Positions 7,867 through 16,330 of a stretch of DNA of 52,247 nt are shown piece by piece; position 1 is the stretch's first letter; each line of letters begins with the position of its first letter. The stretch comes from Ewingella americana ATCC 33852. GTDB lineage: Bacteria; Pseudomonadota; Gammaproteobacteria; Enterobacterales; Enterobacteriaceae. The notes under the pieces were generated by a model. That model was given only the letters and a program-made list of their open reading frames with translations. It searched no databases and had not been told where the DNA came from. The stretch spans positions 1 through 52,247 of the forward strand of contig NZ_JMPJ01000022.1 of assembly GCF_000735345.1 (NCBI RefSeq). Direction: 5' to 3'. Both the position numbers and the translations under genes were made by a program.

Positions 7867-9105
7867 ATGTTGGATATTCAGAAATTTGGCCAAATCAATC
7901 CGCCAACTCGCCTGCTGATGGGGCCGGGGCCGATCAACGCCGATCCGCGCGTGCTGCGCGCGATGAGCAGCCAGTTAATCGGCCAGTACGATCCGGTGAT
8001 GACGGGCTATATGAATGAAGTGATGGCCCTGTACCGCGCGCTGTATAAAACCGAGAATCAGTGGACTTTCCTGATCGACGGCACCTCGCGCGCGGGCATT
8101 GAAGCCATTCTGCTGTCGGGCATTCGCCCCGGCGATAAAGTGCTGGTGCCGGTGTTTGGCCGTTTCGGCCACCTGCTGTGTGAAATTGCCCGCCGCTGCC
8201 GCGCCGAAGTCCACACCATTGAAGCACCGTGGGGCGAAGTGTTCGACCCGCAGCAAATTGAAGATGCTATCAAGTCAGTCAAACCGCGCTGGTTGCTGAC
8301 CGTGCAGGGCGACACCTCAACTACCATGTTGCAGCCGCTGGAGCAGCTCGGTGAGATCTGCCGCCGCCACGGGGTGCTGTTCTACTCGGACGCCACCGCC
8401 TCTTTCGGCGGCAACCCGCTGGAAACCGATGCATGGGGCTTAGACGCCGTGTCCGCCGGGTTGCAGAAGTGTCTCGGCGGCCCGTCAGGCAGCTCGCCGG
8501 TGACCCTCAGCCCGCGCTTTGAAGAGCAGATCCGCCGCCGTAAATGTGTCGAGGAAGGTATCCGTACCGCCGACCACGCCGACGGCGACGAAGAGATGAT
8601 CTACTCCAACTATTTCGATCTCGGCATGATCATGGATTACTGGGGTCCAGAGCGCCTCAACCACCACACCGAAGCGACCAGCATGCTGTTCGCCGCCCGC
8701 GAATGCGCCCGCGTCATTCTTGAAGAAGGTCTGGATAACAGCATTGCGCGCCACAAGCTGCACGGCGACGCGCTGCTGGCCGGGATTCAGGGCATGGGGC
8801 TGGAAGTGTTCGGTGACCTGAACAACCGCATGAATAACGTGCTGGGCGTGGTTATCCCGCAGGGCATTCCGGGTGAGCAGGTGCGTCAGATGATGCTCAA
8901 CGATTTCTCGATTGAAATCGGCACCTCGTTTGGCCCGCTGGCGGGCAAGATTTGGCGCATCGGCACCATGGGCTATAACGCCCGTAAAGACTGCGTGATG
9001 CAGACGCTGGTGGCGCTGGAAGCCGTGCTCAATCGCCTCGGTTTTGCGTCGAAATACGGCGCGGGTTCACAGGCCGCGTGGGACAGCTACGCGGGAGGCC
9101 AGTAA
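7867..9105 (+). CDS. hpxJ: HpxJ, ureidoglycine aminotransferase
   Basis: A 412-residue class V, fold-type I PLP aminotransferase. Lys201 in SAGLQKCLGGPSG is the expected Schiff-base lysine and Asp175 in FYSDATASF the pyridine-nitrogen partner. The start, with LLMGPGPINADPRVL, is typical of the alanine-glyoxylate and ureidoglycine-glyoxylate aminotransferase group. Klebsiella HpxJ transfers the amino group of ureidoglycine to a 2-oxo acid, giving oxalurate. The neighbouring hpxK gene supports this over a plain alanine-glyoxylate aminotransferase. AAAGGA precedes the ATG, and the stop overlaps the hpxK start by one base. Confidence 0.86.
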   Translation: MLDIQKFGQINPPTRLLMGPGPINADPRVLRAMSSQLIGQYDPVMTGYMNEVMALYRALYKTENQWTFLIDGTSRAGIEAILLSGIRPGDKVLVPVFGRFGHLLCEIARRCRAEVHTIEAPWGEVFDPQQIEDAIKSVKPRWLLTVQGDTSTTMLQPLEQLGEICRRHGVLFYSDATASFGGNPLETDAWGLDAVSAGLQKCLGGPSGSSPVTLSPRFEEQIRRRKCVEEGIRTADHADGDEEMIYSNYFDLGMIMDYWGPERLNHHTEATSMLFAARECARVILEEGLDNSIARHKLHGDALLAGIQGMGLEVFGDLNNRMNNVLGVVIPQGIPGEQVRQMMLNDFSIEIGTSFGPLAGKIWRIGTMGYNARKDCVMQTLVALEAVLNRLGFASKYGAGSQAAWDSYAGGQ

Positions 9106-10346
9106 TGGTTGCAGCCTCAACGCTGTTGGCCGCGCAGCGCGTGATGTCGCGCTGCGATGCGCTGGCGGAAATCACTGAAACGCCGGGTCAGCTGACCCGC
9201 GTTTATCTGTCGCCGGAGCATCTGCGGGCCAACCAATTGGTGGCCGAATGGATGCAGGCGGTGGGCATGAGCACCTGGACCGACAGCGTCGGCAATATTT
9301 GTGGTCGCTATGAAGGGCTAAACCCAGGCGCACCCGCGCTGCTGCTGGGTTCTCACCTCGACAGCGTGCGCAACGCCGGTCGCTACGACGGCCCGCTGGG
9401 GGTGCTCACCGCGATTGAAACCGTGGCTTATCTGCATCAAAACGCCATTCGCCTGCCGATGGCGGTGGAAGTGGTGGGCTTTGCCGATGAAGAGGGCACG
9501 AGGTTTGGCATTACGCTGCTCGGCAGCCGTGGGCTGACCGGCACGTGGCCGGAAGGCTGGCTGGAGCGCACCGACGCACAGGGCGTGTCCGTTGCCAGCG
9601 CGATGCGCGAGATTGGGCTAGACCCGCAGAATATCTTGGATGCGCGCCGTGCGCCGCAGGATTTTTGCGCCTACCTCGAGCTGCATATTGAGCAAGGCCC
9701 GTGCTTGCAATCGGCGGATTTGCCTCTCGGCGTGGTGACGGCTATCAACGGCGCGCGCCGCCTGAACTGCCGTTTTATCGGCTATGCCGGTCATGCGGGA
9801 ACCGTGCCGATGGGCCAGCGTCAGGACGCCCTGACCGCCGCTGCAGAATGGACCTTAGCCATTGAGGCTATCACCTCGGCGAAGGGCGGAGATCTGGTGG
9901 CGACCGTCGGCCATATCGAAGCCTTGCCGGGCGCGGTCAACGTCATTCCGGGGCAGGTGAATCTGTCGCTGGATGTGCGCGGCCCGCAGGATGCTCCTCT
10001 CAACGCTTTGCTGGCGGAATTGCTGGCGAAAGCCCAAGAGATCGCCGCACGGCGCGGGCTGAGCTTCGACGCCGAGCAGTTTTACAGCATCGATGCCACC
10101 GCCTGTGACGCTGAATTACAGCAGCGTTTCGGCCACAGCGTGGCAAATCTGCAAGGCCAGTCGCTGTTCCTGCCGAGCGGCGCGGGGCACGACGCCATTG
10201 CTATCGCCGAGTGCTGGCCGGTAGCCATGCTGTTCGTGCGCTGCAAAGACGGCGTTAGCCATCATCCCGATGAATCTGTCACGGTCGAGGATGTCGCGGT
10301 TGCCACGCAGGCCTATATTGATACCTTGCTGAGCTTCGCCGAGTAA
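9105..10346 (+). CDS. hpxK: HpxK, allantoate amidohydrolase (M20 family)
   Basis: A 413-residue dinuclear metal hydrolase of the M20 allantoate/N-carbamoyl amino acid amidohydrolase family. Metal-binding motifs appear in order: GSHLDSV, GRYDGPLGVL, GFADEEGTRFG and LHIEQGP. It hydrolyses allantoate to ureidoglycine, carbon dioxide and ammonia, which feeds HpxJ. The ATG at 9105 overlaps the hpxJ stop (TAATG) and has GGGAGG six bases upstream. The in-frame codon at 9078 lies inside hpxJ and has no such site. A strong hairpin follows the gene. Confidence 0.88.
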   Translation: MVAASTLLAAQRVMSRCDALAEITETPGQLTRVYLSPEHLRANQLVAEWMQAVGMSTWTDSVGNICGRYEGLNPGAPALLLGSHLDSVRNAGRYDGPLGVLTAIETVAYLHQNAIRLPMAVEVVGFADEEGTRFGITLLGSRGLTGTWPEGWLERTDAQGVSVASAMREIGLDPQNILDARRAPQDFCAYLELHIEQGPCLQSADLPLGVVTAINGARRLNCRFIGYAGHAGTVPMGQRQDALTAAAEWTLAIEAITSAKGGDLVATVGHIEALPGAVNVIPGQVNLSLDVRGPQDAPLNALLAELLAKAQEIAARRGLSFDAEQFYSIDATACDAELQQRFGHSVANLQGQSLFLPSGAGHDAIAIAECWPVAMLFVRCKDGVSHHPDESVTVEDVAVATQAYIDTLLSFAE

Positions 10347-10356
10347 TTTCTTCCTC

Positions 10357-10384
10357 CAACCCTCTGCCTGATAGCAGAGGGTTG
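10357..10384. terminator. Hairpin terminator after hpxK, shared by convergent genes
   Basis: A perfect 11-bp stem, CAACCCTCTGC (10357-10367) with GCAGAGGGTTG (10374-10384), closes a 6-base loop, followed by ATTCCTTT. It lies between the hpxK stop (10346) and the end of the convergent gene (10422), so it probably ends both transcripts. Confidence 0.7.
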
Positions 10385-10421
10385 ATTCCTTTCAGCTACG
10401 CCACTCAAAGATTCCTTCCAA

Positions 10422-11693
10422 CTAACCCATTGAAAAATAGCTTTGCTTAAGGCGCACGCTTTTGCTCAGCGTGGCGTGGCTGATGTCGCGCTGGCGAATG
10501 TTTTGGCGAATCTCTTGCAGGAAGGCCATCAGCAGCGAGCTGGCGCGTTCGCGGCGAGATTGCAACTCGGGATGGCTCTGAATGCCGACGAAGAAGGGGT
10601 GATCGCGCAGTTCAACGGCGGCGATGCCACGGCCTTTTTCGCCGGTGGCGCTGACTTCAAGACCCGCGCCGTGCAGTTCATCTACCAGTTCCGGGTTGAG
10701 GCTCCAGCGCTGGTTATAACGCTGGGTTGATTCGCGGCCAAAGATCTGCGCCACGCGGCTGCCGGACTGGCTGTAAATTTGCTGGTTGCCCATGCAGCGC
10801 GGTGAGTCCTGAGGCACTGGCAGGCAGGTTTGTAAGGCGTTCAGCGTGGCGGGGCCGTGCATCACCACTCGTTCGCGCCCCAGCGTTTTTTGGCCGAGTG
10901 CCGCCACCATGTGGTGCATTCCCTGATTGATCCCCAGCACCGGCAGGCGATGGTCTAACGCCCAGGTGGCGATAGCCAGCAGGCCGTTTTGCGGGTATTC
11001 ACCCAGCGACGGCAGCAGGCCCGGCAGCAGCACGCCGTCAACGTCAAACAGCACGCTATCCAGCTGGCTTCCCGACAAAGTTGGCGAGACGCCAACCACC
11101 TCGATGTTCAATGCCAGTGCATCGGCGGCGTCTGCTAGTGCAGCGAGCAGCGCCGGATAGCTCTCGGCGTGTTCGTTCATATCGCCTACCACGGCGATGC
11201 GGAGTTTCTGCGCACCGCGCATCACTGGCTGTAAAACTGAGCCAAAAGCCCAGCGCCCGAAGATGTCCCTTGCCCAGCCGTTGCTGCGCATTTTTCCTGT
11301 ATCGACATCTTCTAAATGGAACTTTTCTTGCTGTTTAACCACCTGTAATGATTCGACCACAATGCCGTTTTCGGCGGCTCTTAATGCCAGCTCGCGGTCT
11401 AAAGGTTGAATTGAAGGAATGACGATATCTTCGCGCAGGGCGCGGGTTATCAGGCTGTCGAGGTCCATTTCTGCGCCGGGACTGCGCCCGGTCAGGCGCT
11501 CTAGCCACACCAGCCCGCTGGTCAGTTGTTGCCCTTGAGCGGTGACGTGTTGGCGCGCATTAGCGAAGCGTTTGGCATCGTGAGTGACGGGCAAGTGACA
11601 CAGCGGTAATGCGCGCAGTTCAGCAAGTATCGCGGCCATCGCGCCGTACAACGCAGGTTCGGGCGTGGAGTGTGCAATAAAGGTGATAGTCAT
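10422..11693 (-). CDS. Glutamine amidotransferase-like protein lacking the catalytic cysteine
   Basis: A 423-residue protein. Roughly residues 165-395 resemble the class I glutamine amidotransferase domain of CTP synthase. The nucleophile elbow, normally GICLGMQ, reads GINQGMH, so Asn (about residue 256) replaces the catalytic Cys. His374 and Glu376 of the triad are still present in QSHPE. The N-terminal 160 residues match no domain I recognise and carry KMRSNGWARDIFGRW. It resembles the family annotated as CTP synthase C-terminal region-related (seleno)protein, but is longer. The ATG at 11693 is chosen over the adjacent TTG (11696). It stands alone, divergent from the DUF1993 gene, and its role is unknown. 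Confidence 0.72.
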   Translation of the reverse strand: MTITFIAHSTPEPALYGAMAAILAELRALPLCHLPVTHDAKRFANARQHVTAQGQQLTSGLVWLERLTGRSPGAEMDLDSLITRALREDIVIPSIQPLDRELALRAAENGIVVESLQVVKQQEKFHLEDVDTGKMRSNGWARDIFGRWAFGSVLQPVMRGAQKLRIAVVGDMNEHAESYPALLAALADAADALALNIEVVGVSPTLSGSQLDSVLFDVDGVLLPGLLPSLGEYPQNGLLAIATWALDHRLPVLGINQGMHHMVAALGQKTLGRERVVMHGPATLNALQTCLPVPQDSPRCMGNQQIYSQSGSRVAQIFGRESTQRYNQRWSLNPELVDELHGAGLEVSATGEKGRGIAAVELRDHPFFVGIQSHPELQSRRERASSLLMAFLQEIRQNIRQRDISHATLSKSVRLKQSYFSMG

Positions 11694-11872
11694 CAATAAG
11701 CCTCTGTCAGATGTTTTCGCGGATTAAAAGGATGCAAGAAGCGATCCACCCTGAGGCTCTTTACATTTAGCGATAATTTATCGCTTTTATCGCACGGAAA
11801 TACGGTGTCAGCGGCGCAATAACCCGCTAATCTCGTTGTCGTTTTTACCCCTCTCTCTTTAAAGGAAACATC

Positions 11873-12379
11873 ATGTCAGCATCGCTTTATGTGAGTACCG
11901 CAGCACAGTACGTTCGTGGTTTAGAGAACCTTTCCGCTCTGTTAGAAAAAGGCGCCAACTGGGCGAAAGAGAAAGGGTTGAGTGAAGATGCAGTGTTGAA
12001 CAGCCGTCTGGCTGAAGATATGTTCCCGCTGGCCCGTCAGGTGCAGATTGTCAGCGATATTTCTAAAGGCGCGGTGGCGCGTCTGGCCGGTTTAACGCCG
12101 CCAGCCTATGAAGATAATGAGAAGACGTTTGAAGAGCTGCAGGGCCGTATCGCCAAAACGCTGGAGTTCATTCGCAGCGTGAAGCCTGAACAGCTGGAAG
12201 GGGATGATGAGCGCCCAATCGTGGTGAAAATGCGTACCGGCGAGCTGAACTTCACGGCCAAGCAGTATGTGATGGATTTCGCGACGCCAAACGTCTTCTT
12301 CCACATCACCACGACCTACGCCATTTTGCGCCACGAAGGTGTAAATCTCGGCAAGACCGATTTCCTCGGCGCGTTCTAA
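11873..12379 (+). CDS. DUF1993 family protein
   Basis: A 168-residue soluble, mostly helical protein of the DUF1993 family (DinB-like four-helix fold). The conserved end is visible: FFHITTTYAILRHEGVNLGKTDFLG. The start MSASLYVSTAAQYVRGLENL is typical. Function is unknown; no signal peptide, membrane span or metal-binding cluster beyond His residues near the C-terminus is evident. AAAGGAAACATC precedes the ATG. It is a single-gene unit ended by a hairpin at 12397-12420. Confidence 0.8.
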   Translation: MSASLYVSTAAQYVRGLENLSALLEKGANWAKEKGLSEDAVLNSRLAEDMFPLARQVQIVSDISKGAVARLAGLTPPAYEDNEKTFEELQGRIAKTLEFIRSVKPEQLEGDDERPIVVKMRTGELNFTAKQYVMDFATPNVFFHITTTYAILRHEGVNLGKTDFLGAF

Positions 12380-12396
12380 GCGTTTAGCAGCACTAG

Positions 12397-12420
12397 ATTC
12401 CGGCCATCTCTGGCCGGAAT
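12397..12420. terminator. Bidirectional hairpin between the DUF1993 gene and yafV
   Basis: A perfect 10-bp stem, ATTCCGGCCA (12397-12406) with TGGCCGGAAT (12411-12420), has a TCTC loop. It lies in the 47-base gap between two convergent genes. No long T-run follows, so termination strength is uncertain. Confidence 0.6.
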
Positions 12421-12426
12421 TCAGCC

Positions 12427-13200
12427 TTACTCGTGGCGCAGGAAGCTATCAGCGTCGCGCCATGCCGGGAAGGCTTCGCGATAGTCTTGCAGCGCCTCCA
12501 GCGACAGTTCAGCACTCAGCACAATGGCAGCGCCCGGCTCGGCGCGGGTCAAGTCTTCCCCCTGCGGGTTGATGATCACGCTGTCGCCGCTGTAGTGATG
12601 GCCGTAATCGTCATCCCCCACGCGGTTGCAACCGGCGACATAAGCCTGATTTTCAATAGCGCGGGCGGTGAGCAGGGCTGACCAGTGGCGGCTGCGCGGT
12701 GCAGGCCAGTTAGCCACATACAGCGCCAAATCATAATCTTGCTGGTTGCGCGACCAGACCGGGAATCTCAGGTCGTAGCACACCTGCGGCAAGATCCGCC
12801 AGCCACGCCATTCGACGATTTCGCGCTTTTTCCCCGCCACATAGTAGTTGTGCTCACCGGCCATGCGGAACAGGTGGCGCTTGTCGTAGAAGTGAACTCT
12901 GCCCTGCGGCTCAACCAGCAGAAAACGGTTCACCGCGCCTTTATCGGTATTCAGCGCCACGCTGCCGCCAATCATGGCATTCAGGGTTTTCGCCCACTTT
13001 TGCAGCCACTCCACTACGCGAATCTCGGGCAGTGCGCGGTCGGGGGCCTGCATGGCGAAGCCGGTGGTGAACATCTCCGGCAGCACAATCAGGTCACGGT
13101 CGGTCAGGGGCGCCAGCAGCTGGTCGAAGTGAGCGAGGTTGGCTTCGCCATCCAGCCAGACCAGCGGTTGTTGCAGTAATGAGAGTTTTAAAGTTGACAC
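12427..13200 (-). CDS. yafV: YafV, omega-amidase (nitrilase superfamily)
   Basis: A 257-residue C-N hydrolase with the Glu-Lys-Cys triad: Glu42 in LPEMFTTGF, Lys107 in FYDKRHLF and Cys141 in PQVCYDLRFP. YafV-type enzymes hydrolyse alpha-ketoglutaramate and alpha-ketosuccinamate, clearing the product of glutamine-dependent transamination. The preceding gene is the YbdL transaminase, and the starts overlap by 13 bases, a functional pairing. The GTG at 13200 gives the normal family N-terminus (STLKLSLLQQP); the in-frame codon at 13248 would add 16 atypical residues. Confidence 0.88.
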   Translation of the reverse strand: MSTLKLSLLQQPLVWLDGEANLAHFDQLLAPLTDRDLIVLPEMFTTGFAMQAPDRALPEIRVVEWLQKWAKTLNAMIGGSVALNTDKGAVNRFLLVEPQGRVHFYDKRHLFRMAGEHNYYVAGKKREIVEWRGWRILPQVCYDLRFPVWSRNQQDYDLALYVANWPAPRSRHWSALLTARAIENQAYVAGCNRVGDDDYGHHYSGDSVIINPQGEDLTRAEPGAAIVLSAELSLEALQDYREAFPAWRDADSFLRHE

Positions 13201-14348
13201 AGTCGCTCCGCGGCAGCGTCCAGCGTGGCTTCTTGTTTGGCGAAACACAGCCGGATCAGTTTGTGTGGGAAAGGCGCGGCGCAGAATACGGACATCGGGA
13301 TCGCCGCGACCCCCACATGTTCGGTCAGCCAGTGGCAGAATGCAACGTCATCTAAATCAGAGACATCGCTGTAATCGACCAGCAGGAAATAGGTGCCATG
13401 GCTCGGCAATACTTTCAGGCGGCTGCTCGCCAGACCTTTCGCTAAACGGTCGCGCTTGGCCTGATAGAAGGCGGGCAACTCCTGCCAGTGTTGTGGCTCT
13501 TGGCGCAGCATGTCGGCCAAGGCCAGCTGCACCGGCGTAGTGATGGCGAAGGTCAGATATTGGTGAACTTTGCGCAGTTCGGCAGTGATGATCGCGGGCG
13601 CGATGCAGTAGCCGACGCGCCAGCCAGTCATGTGGAAGGTTTTGCCGAAGGAGGAGACGGCAATCGCGCGCTGGCGCAGCTCAGGGTGGCGCAGCACGCT
13701 GGCATGGCCTTCGGGCGCGAAGCAGATGTGCTCGTAGACTTCATCGCTGAGCACGAAGATCTCGCGCTCGGCAATGTGCTGCCAAAGCTGCTCGATATCC
13801 TGATGGCTCAGGGTGGTGGCCGAAGGGTTGTGCGGCGTATTGATGATAACCAGCTTGGTACGCTCGCTAATCTGGTCGGCAAAGGCCGCCCAGTCGACGC
13901 TAAATTCCGGCGGCTGGAGCTGAATACGCTTCATCACGCCGCCCGCCAACTCTACCGCTGGCGCGTAGCTGTCATAGCTTGGGTCGAAGGCAATCACTTC
14001 GTCGCCTTCGCGGATCAGGGCGGTAATGGCGATATACAGAGCTTCTGTGGCCCCGGCGGTGATGGTGATGTCGCTGGCGGCATCCGGCGCATAGCCGTAA
14101 ATACGCTGGGTTTTCTCGGCAATGGCTTCGCGCAGCGCGGCGGTGCCGGTCATTGGCGCGTACTGGTTAGCCCCCTGACTGACGTGATGCGCAAGGCGCT
14201 GTTTGAGGTAGTCCGGGCCGTCGAAATCAGGGAAACCCTGCGACAGGTTGATGGCGTTGTGTTGCTGCGCGAGGGCACTCATCTGGGTAAAAATGGTTGT
14301 GCCCAAGGCAGGAAGTTTACTTTGTGGGATCAGCGCTGCTTTACTCAT
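13188..14348 (-). CDS. ybdL: YbdL, methionine (glutamine) aminotransferase
   Basis: A 386-residue class I/II PLP aminotransferase. The PLP lysine is in SSFGKTFHMTGWRVGY, and NTPHNPSATTL and SDEVYEHICF are also typical. YbdL prefers methionine, histidine and phenylalanine and belongs to the kynurenine/glutamine transaminase K group. The overlapping yafV gene supplies the omega-amidase expected to pull the reaction when glutamine is the donor, as in methionine salvage. In E. coli these genes are apart, but the pairing is seen in other Enterobacterales. It starts with ATG at 14348. Confidence 0.88.
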   Translation of the reverse strand: MSKAALIPQSKLPALGTTIFTQMSALAQQHNAINLSQGFPDFDGPDYLKQRLAHHVSQGANQYAPMTGTAALREAIAEKTQRIYGYAPDAASDITITAGATEALYIAITALIREGDEVIAFDPSYDSYAPAVELAGGVMKRIQLQPPEFSVDWAAFADQISERTKLVIINTPHNPSATTLSHQDIEQLWQHIAEREIFVLSDEVYEHICFAPEGHASVLRHPELRQRAIAVSSFGKTFHMTGWRVGYCIAPAIITAELRKVHQYLTFAITTPVQLALADMLRQEPQHWQELPAFYQAKRDRLAKGLASSRLKVLPSHGTYFLLVDYSDVSDLDDVAFCHWLTEHVGVAAIPMSVFCAAPFPHKLIRLCFAKQEATLDAAAERLCQL

Positions 14349-14473
14349 GGCGTGCCTGCATTAGGGTCTTAGGTTTCCCCGATGATAACACGCTGTTTAC
14401 ATATGGCAATCGAGACGCTTAGATGGCTAAATGCTAATTTCATCTAGCCCAGAGCCAAACTGTCTATATCCCG

Positions 14474-15280
14474 TCACCAGAGGTTTAGATGGAACAGCAG
14501 CAGCGTCGCCATGGCAATGGACGGGCCAAAGGGAAAGTAGGCGGGCTGGTCGAGGGGAGCAGGGCGACGGCGGCGAATACCTGACAGAATATGCGCCACG
14601 ATGCCAAACAGCGCCGAGGCCAAAATCAGCTGCGGCAGGGCTTGCAAGCCACACCACGCAGAGCCGGCGGCGAACAGTTTTACGTCGCCATAGCCCAGAC
14701 CTTCGACCTTGCGCAGTGTCTGATACAGCTCGCGCAGCCCGCTCAGCAAGGCCCAACTGACTATCACGCCCAGTACTGCGTCAGACAATCGCAGAGGAAG
14801 ATAGCCCAGCGCCGACGCGCCAAGGCCGCTCCACAGCAGTAAAAACACCAACGGATCCGGCAGCAGCAGGTGGTGGAGGTCAATCACCGACAGGCAGAGC
14901 AGGATGGCGAACAACAGGGCAAACAGGCCGAGTTGCACTTCGCTGTACTCTGGGACATAGGCCAGCGCTATCAGCAGAAAAGCCGCGCCGGTCAGGGCTT
15001 CAATCAGCGGATATTGCGCGGAGATTGGCGTCTGGCAGTGACGGCAGCGGCCGCGCAGCAAGAGCCAACTCAGCACCGGAACGTTGTCGCGCTTGAGCAC
15101 CTTTTGCTTGCAGCTTGGGCAGTGCGAGGGCGGCCAGCTTAGGCTTAAGGCGGCCGCAGCAGCCTCTTCACGGCAGAGCATCAAAGGCAGCCGGTAAATC
15201 ACCACATTTAAAAAGCTGCCGATGATCAGGCCAATCATGCACATCAGCGGCGGGTAAAACAGACTAATGAATTCAGTCAC
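14474..15280 (-). CDS. Type IV prepilin peptidase (A24 family; TcpJ/CofP position)
   Basis: A 268-residue polytopic membrane protease. The two catalytic aspartates are visible in VIDLHHLLLPD and GLGYGDVKLF. The cytoplasmic zinc-type tetrad CPSC...CRHC (about residues 54-82) and the start IGSFLNVVIYRLP are typical. It should cleave the Gly|Met and Gly|Phe leaders of the pilins at 23255-23950 and 21612-23255 and N-methylate the new N-terminus. The start is GTG at 15280 with GGAA upstream. It is the last gene of the leftward pilus cluster, 21 bases after the TcpE-like gene. In E. coli-type genomes such a peptidase could also serve other systems. Confidence 0.87.
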   Translation of the reverse strand: MTEFISLFYPPLMCMIGLIIGSFLNVVIYRLPLMLCREEAAAAALSLSWPPSHCPSCKQKVLKRDNVPVLSWLLLRGRCRHCQTPISAQYPLIEALTGAAFLLIALAYVPEYSEVQLGLFALLFAILLCLSVIDLHHLLLPDPLVFLLLWSGLGASALGYLPLRLSDAVLGVIVSWALLSGLRELYQTLRKVEGLGYGDVKLFAAGSAWCGLQALPQLILASALFGIVAHILSGIRRRRPAPLDQPAYFPFGPSIAMATLLLFHLNLW

Positions 15281-15301
15281 GAGGGGTTTCCAGCAAGGCG
15301 A

Positions 15302-16330
15302 TTAGAAGGAGGTCATCTGCGAGATGGTGTCCGACAGGGCGAACAGCGCGATAAAGACCCAAATCACGCAGCCGCCGAGCACCAGCGTGGAGAGAGACTT
15401 CAGCAGCCCCGACAGCTTCTGGATATATTCCTGAATCTTCACCCGCGAGCGGCTGGAGACAGAGTTCAGCACCTGATTAAACGAGGGAAGCCCGGCGTAG
15501 AGATTAATGTTCAGCAGCTCTTCATGCCCAAACAGCCCGCTATTGAGTGCCTCGCCGTAGTTTTGGCCGTGGGACATCTTAGACAGCATGCTGTCGATGT
15601 GATGCTTGAGCCAGCGATTGGAGTTTAACTTGATGATTTCCAAAGCGTCGTTAATGGGAATGCCGTTTTTGAGCATCAGCGCCATATTGTTGAGAAATAT
15701 CGACGCGCCAATCTGTTTATAGGTGGAGAAGGGCAGGATTTTATCCAGAACGCGATCGCGGAAGTAGCCGGTCAGGTTCACCATGGTAAAGCGGATCAGG
15801 AAAATGGCGGCGGTGCCTACCAGCACTATTTTTAGCCATAAACCCTCAATCAGCGCGTTACCGAAGTGGTACAAAGCCTGCGTCACGCTCGGCCAAGTGG
15901 CGATGGGCACCACCTCTTCGAAAGCCGGGAACACCTTGACGGCGTAACCGGCAATCACAATCAGCGCTAGCACCAGCATGATGATCGGGAAGATCACCGC
16001 TGAGATTAACTTTTGAGTTAATTCACTGTTGTAGCGAATGACGTTAACCAGTGTTAGAAAGCCGTCGGCCAGACTGCCGCTGCGCTCTGCGGCATGAATA
16101 ACGCTGAGTTCATCGCGTGGGATAAGCTCTTCGAACACCGCGGATATTGAGGTGCTTTCACGCATTTTATCGGTAAGGGTTTTGAGCTTATTGCTGAAGC
16201 CTTTGCCGAGCAATTTCCCGCCTTGTTGCTGCAGTTTGAGCAGTGCGTCATACAGCGGCAGTTCGGCGTGGATCATGTCCGAGCAGAACTGATACAGGTA
16301 CAGTCGCTGCGATTTAGCTAACTTTCTCAA
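15302..16330 (-). CDS. Type IVb pilus inner-membrane platform protein (TcpE-like, GspF family)
   Basis: A 342-residue GspF/PilC-type platform protein with three predicted membrane spans (near ISAVIFPIIMLVLALIVIAGYAV, then IVLVGTAAIFLIRF, then a C-terminal LVLGGCVIWVFIALFAL). The conserved AERSGSLADGF motif follows the first cytoplasmic domain. The length matches V. cholerae TcpE (about 340). The start is taken as TTG at 16330 because GGAGG lies six bases before it inside the ATPase gene; the open frame extends to another TTG at 16378 without such a site. It overlaps the ATPase gene by 17 bases. It anchors the assembly ATPase to the pilin polymerisation site. Confidence 0.83.
   Translation of the reverse strand: MRKLAKSQRLYLYQFCSDMIHAELPLYDALLKLQQQGGKLLGKGFSNKLKTLTDKMRESTSISAVFEELIPRDELSVIHAAERSGSLADGFLTLVNVIRYNSELTQKLISAVIFPIIMLVLALIVIAGYAVKVFPAFEEVVPIATWPSVTQALYHFGNALIEGLWLKIVLVGTAAIFLIRFTMVNLTGYFRDRVLDKILPFSTYKQIGASIFLNNMALMLKNGIPINDALEIIKLNSNRWLKHHIDSMLSKMSHGQNYGEALNSGLFGHEELLNINLYAGLPSFNQVLNSVSSRSRVKIQEYIQKLSGLLKSLSTLVLGGCVIWVFIALFALSDTISQMTSF

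Noticed and set aside
13488-14372. Plus-strand open frame of 294 codons opposite ybdL
   Set aside because: It lies wholly antisense to a clear aminotransferase gene, and its translation is repetitive Gly/Ala/Arg/His without domain motifs.
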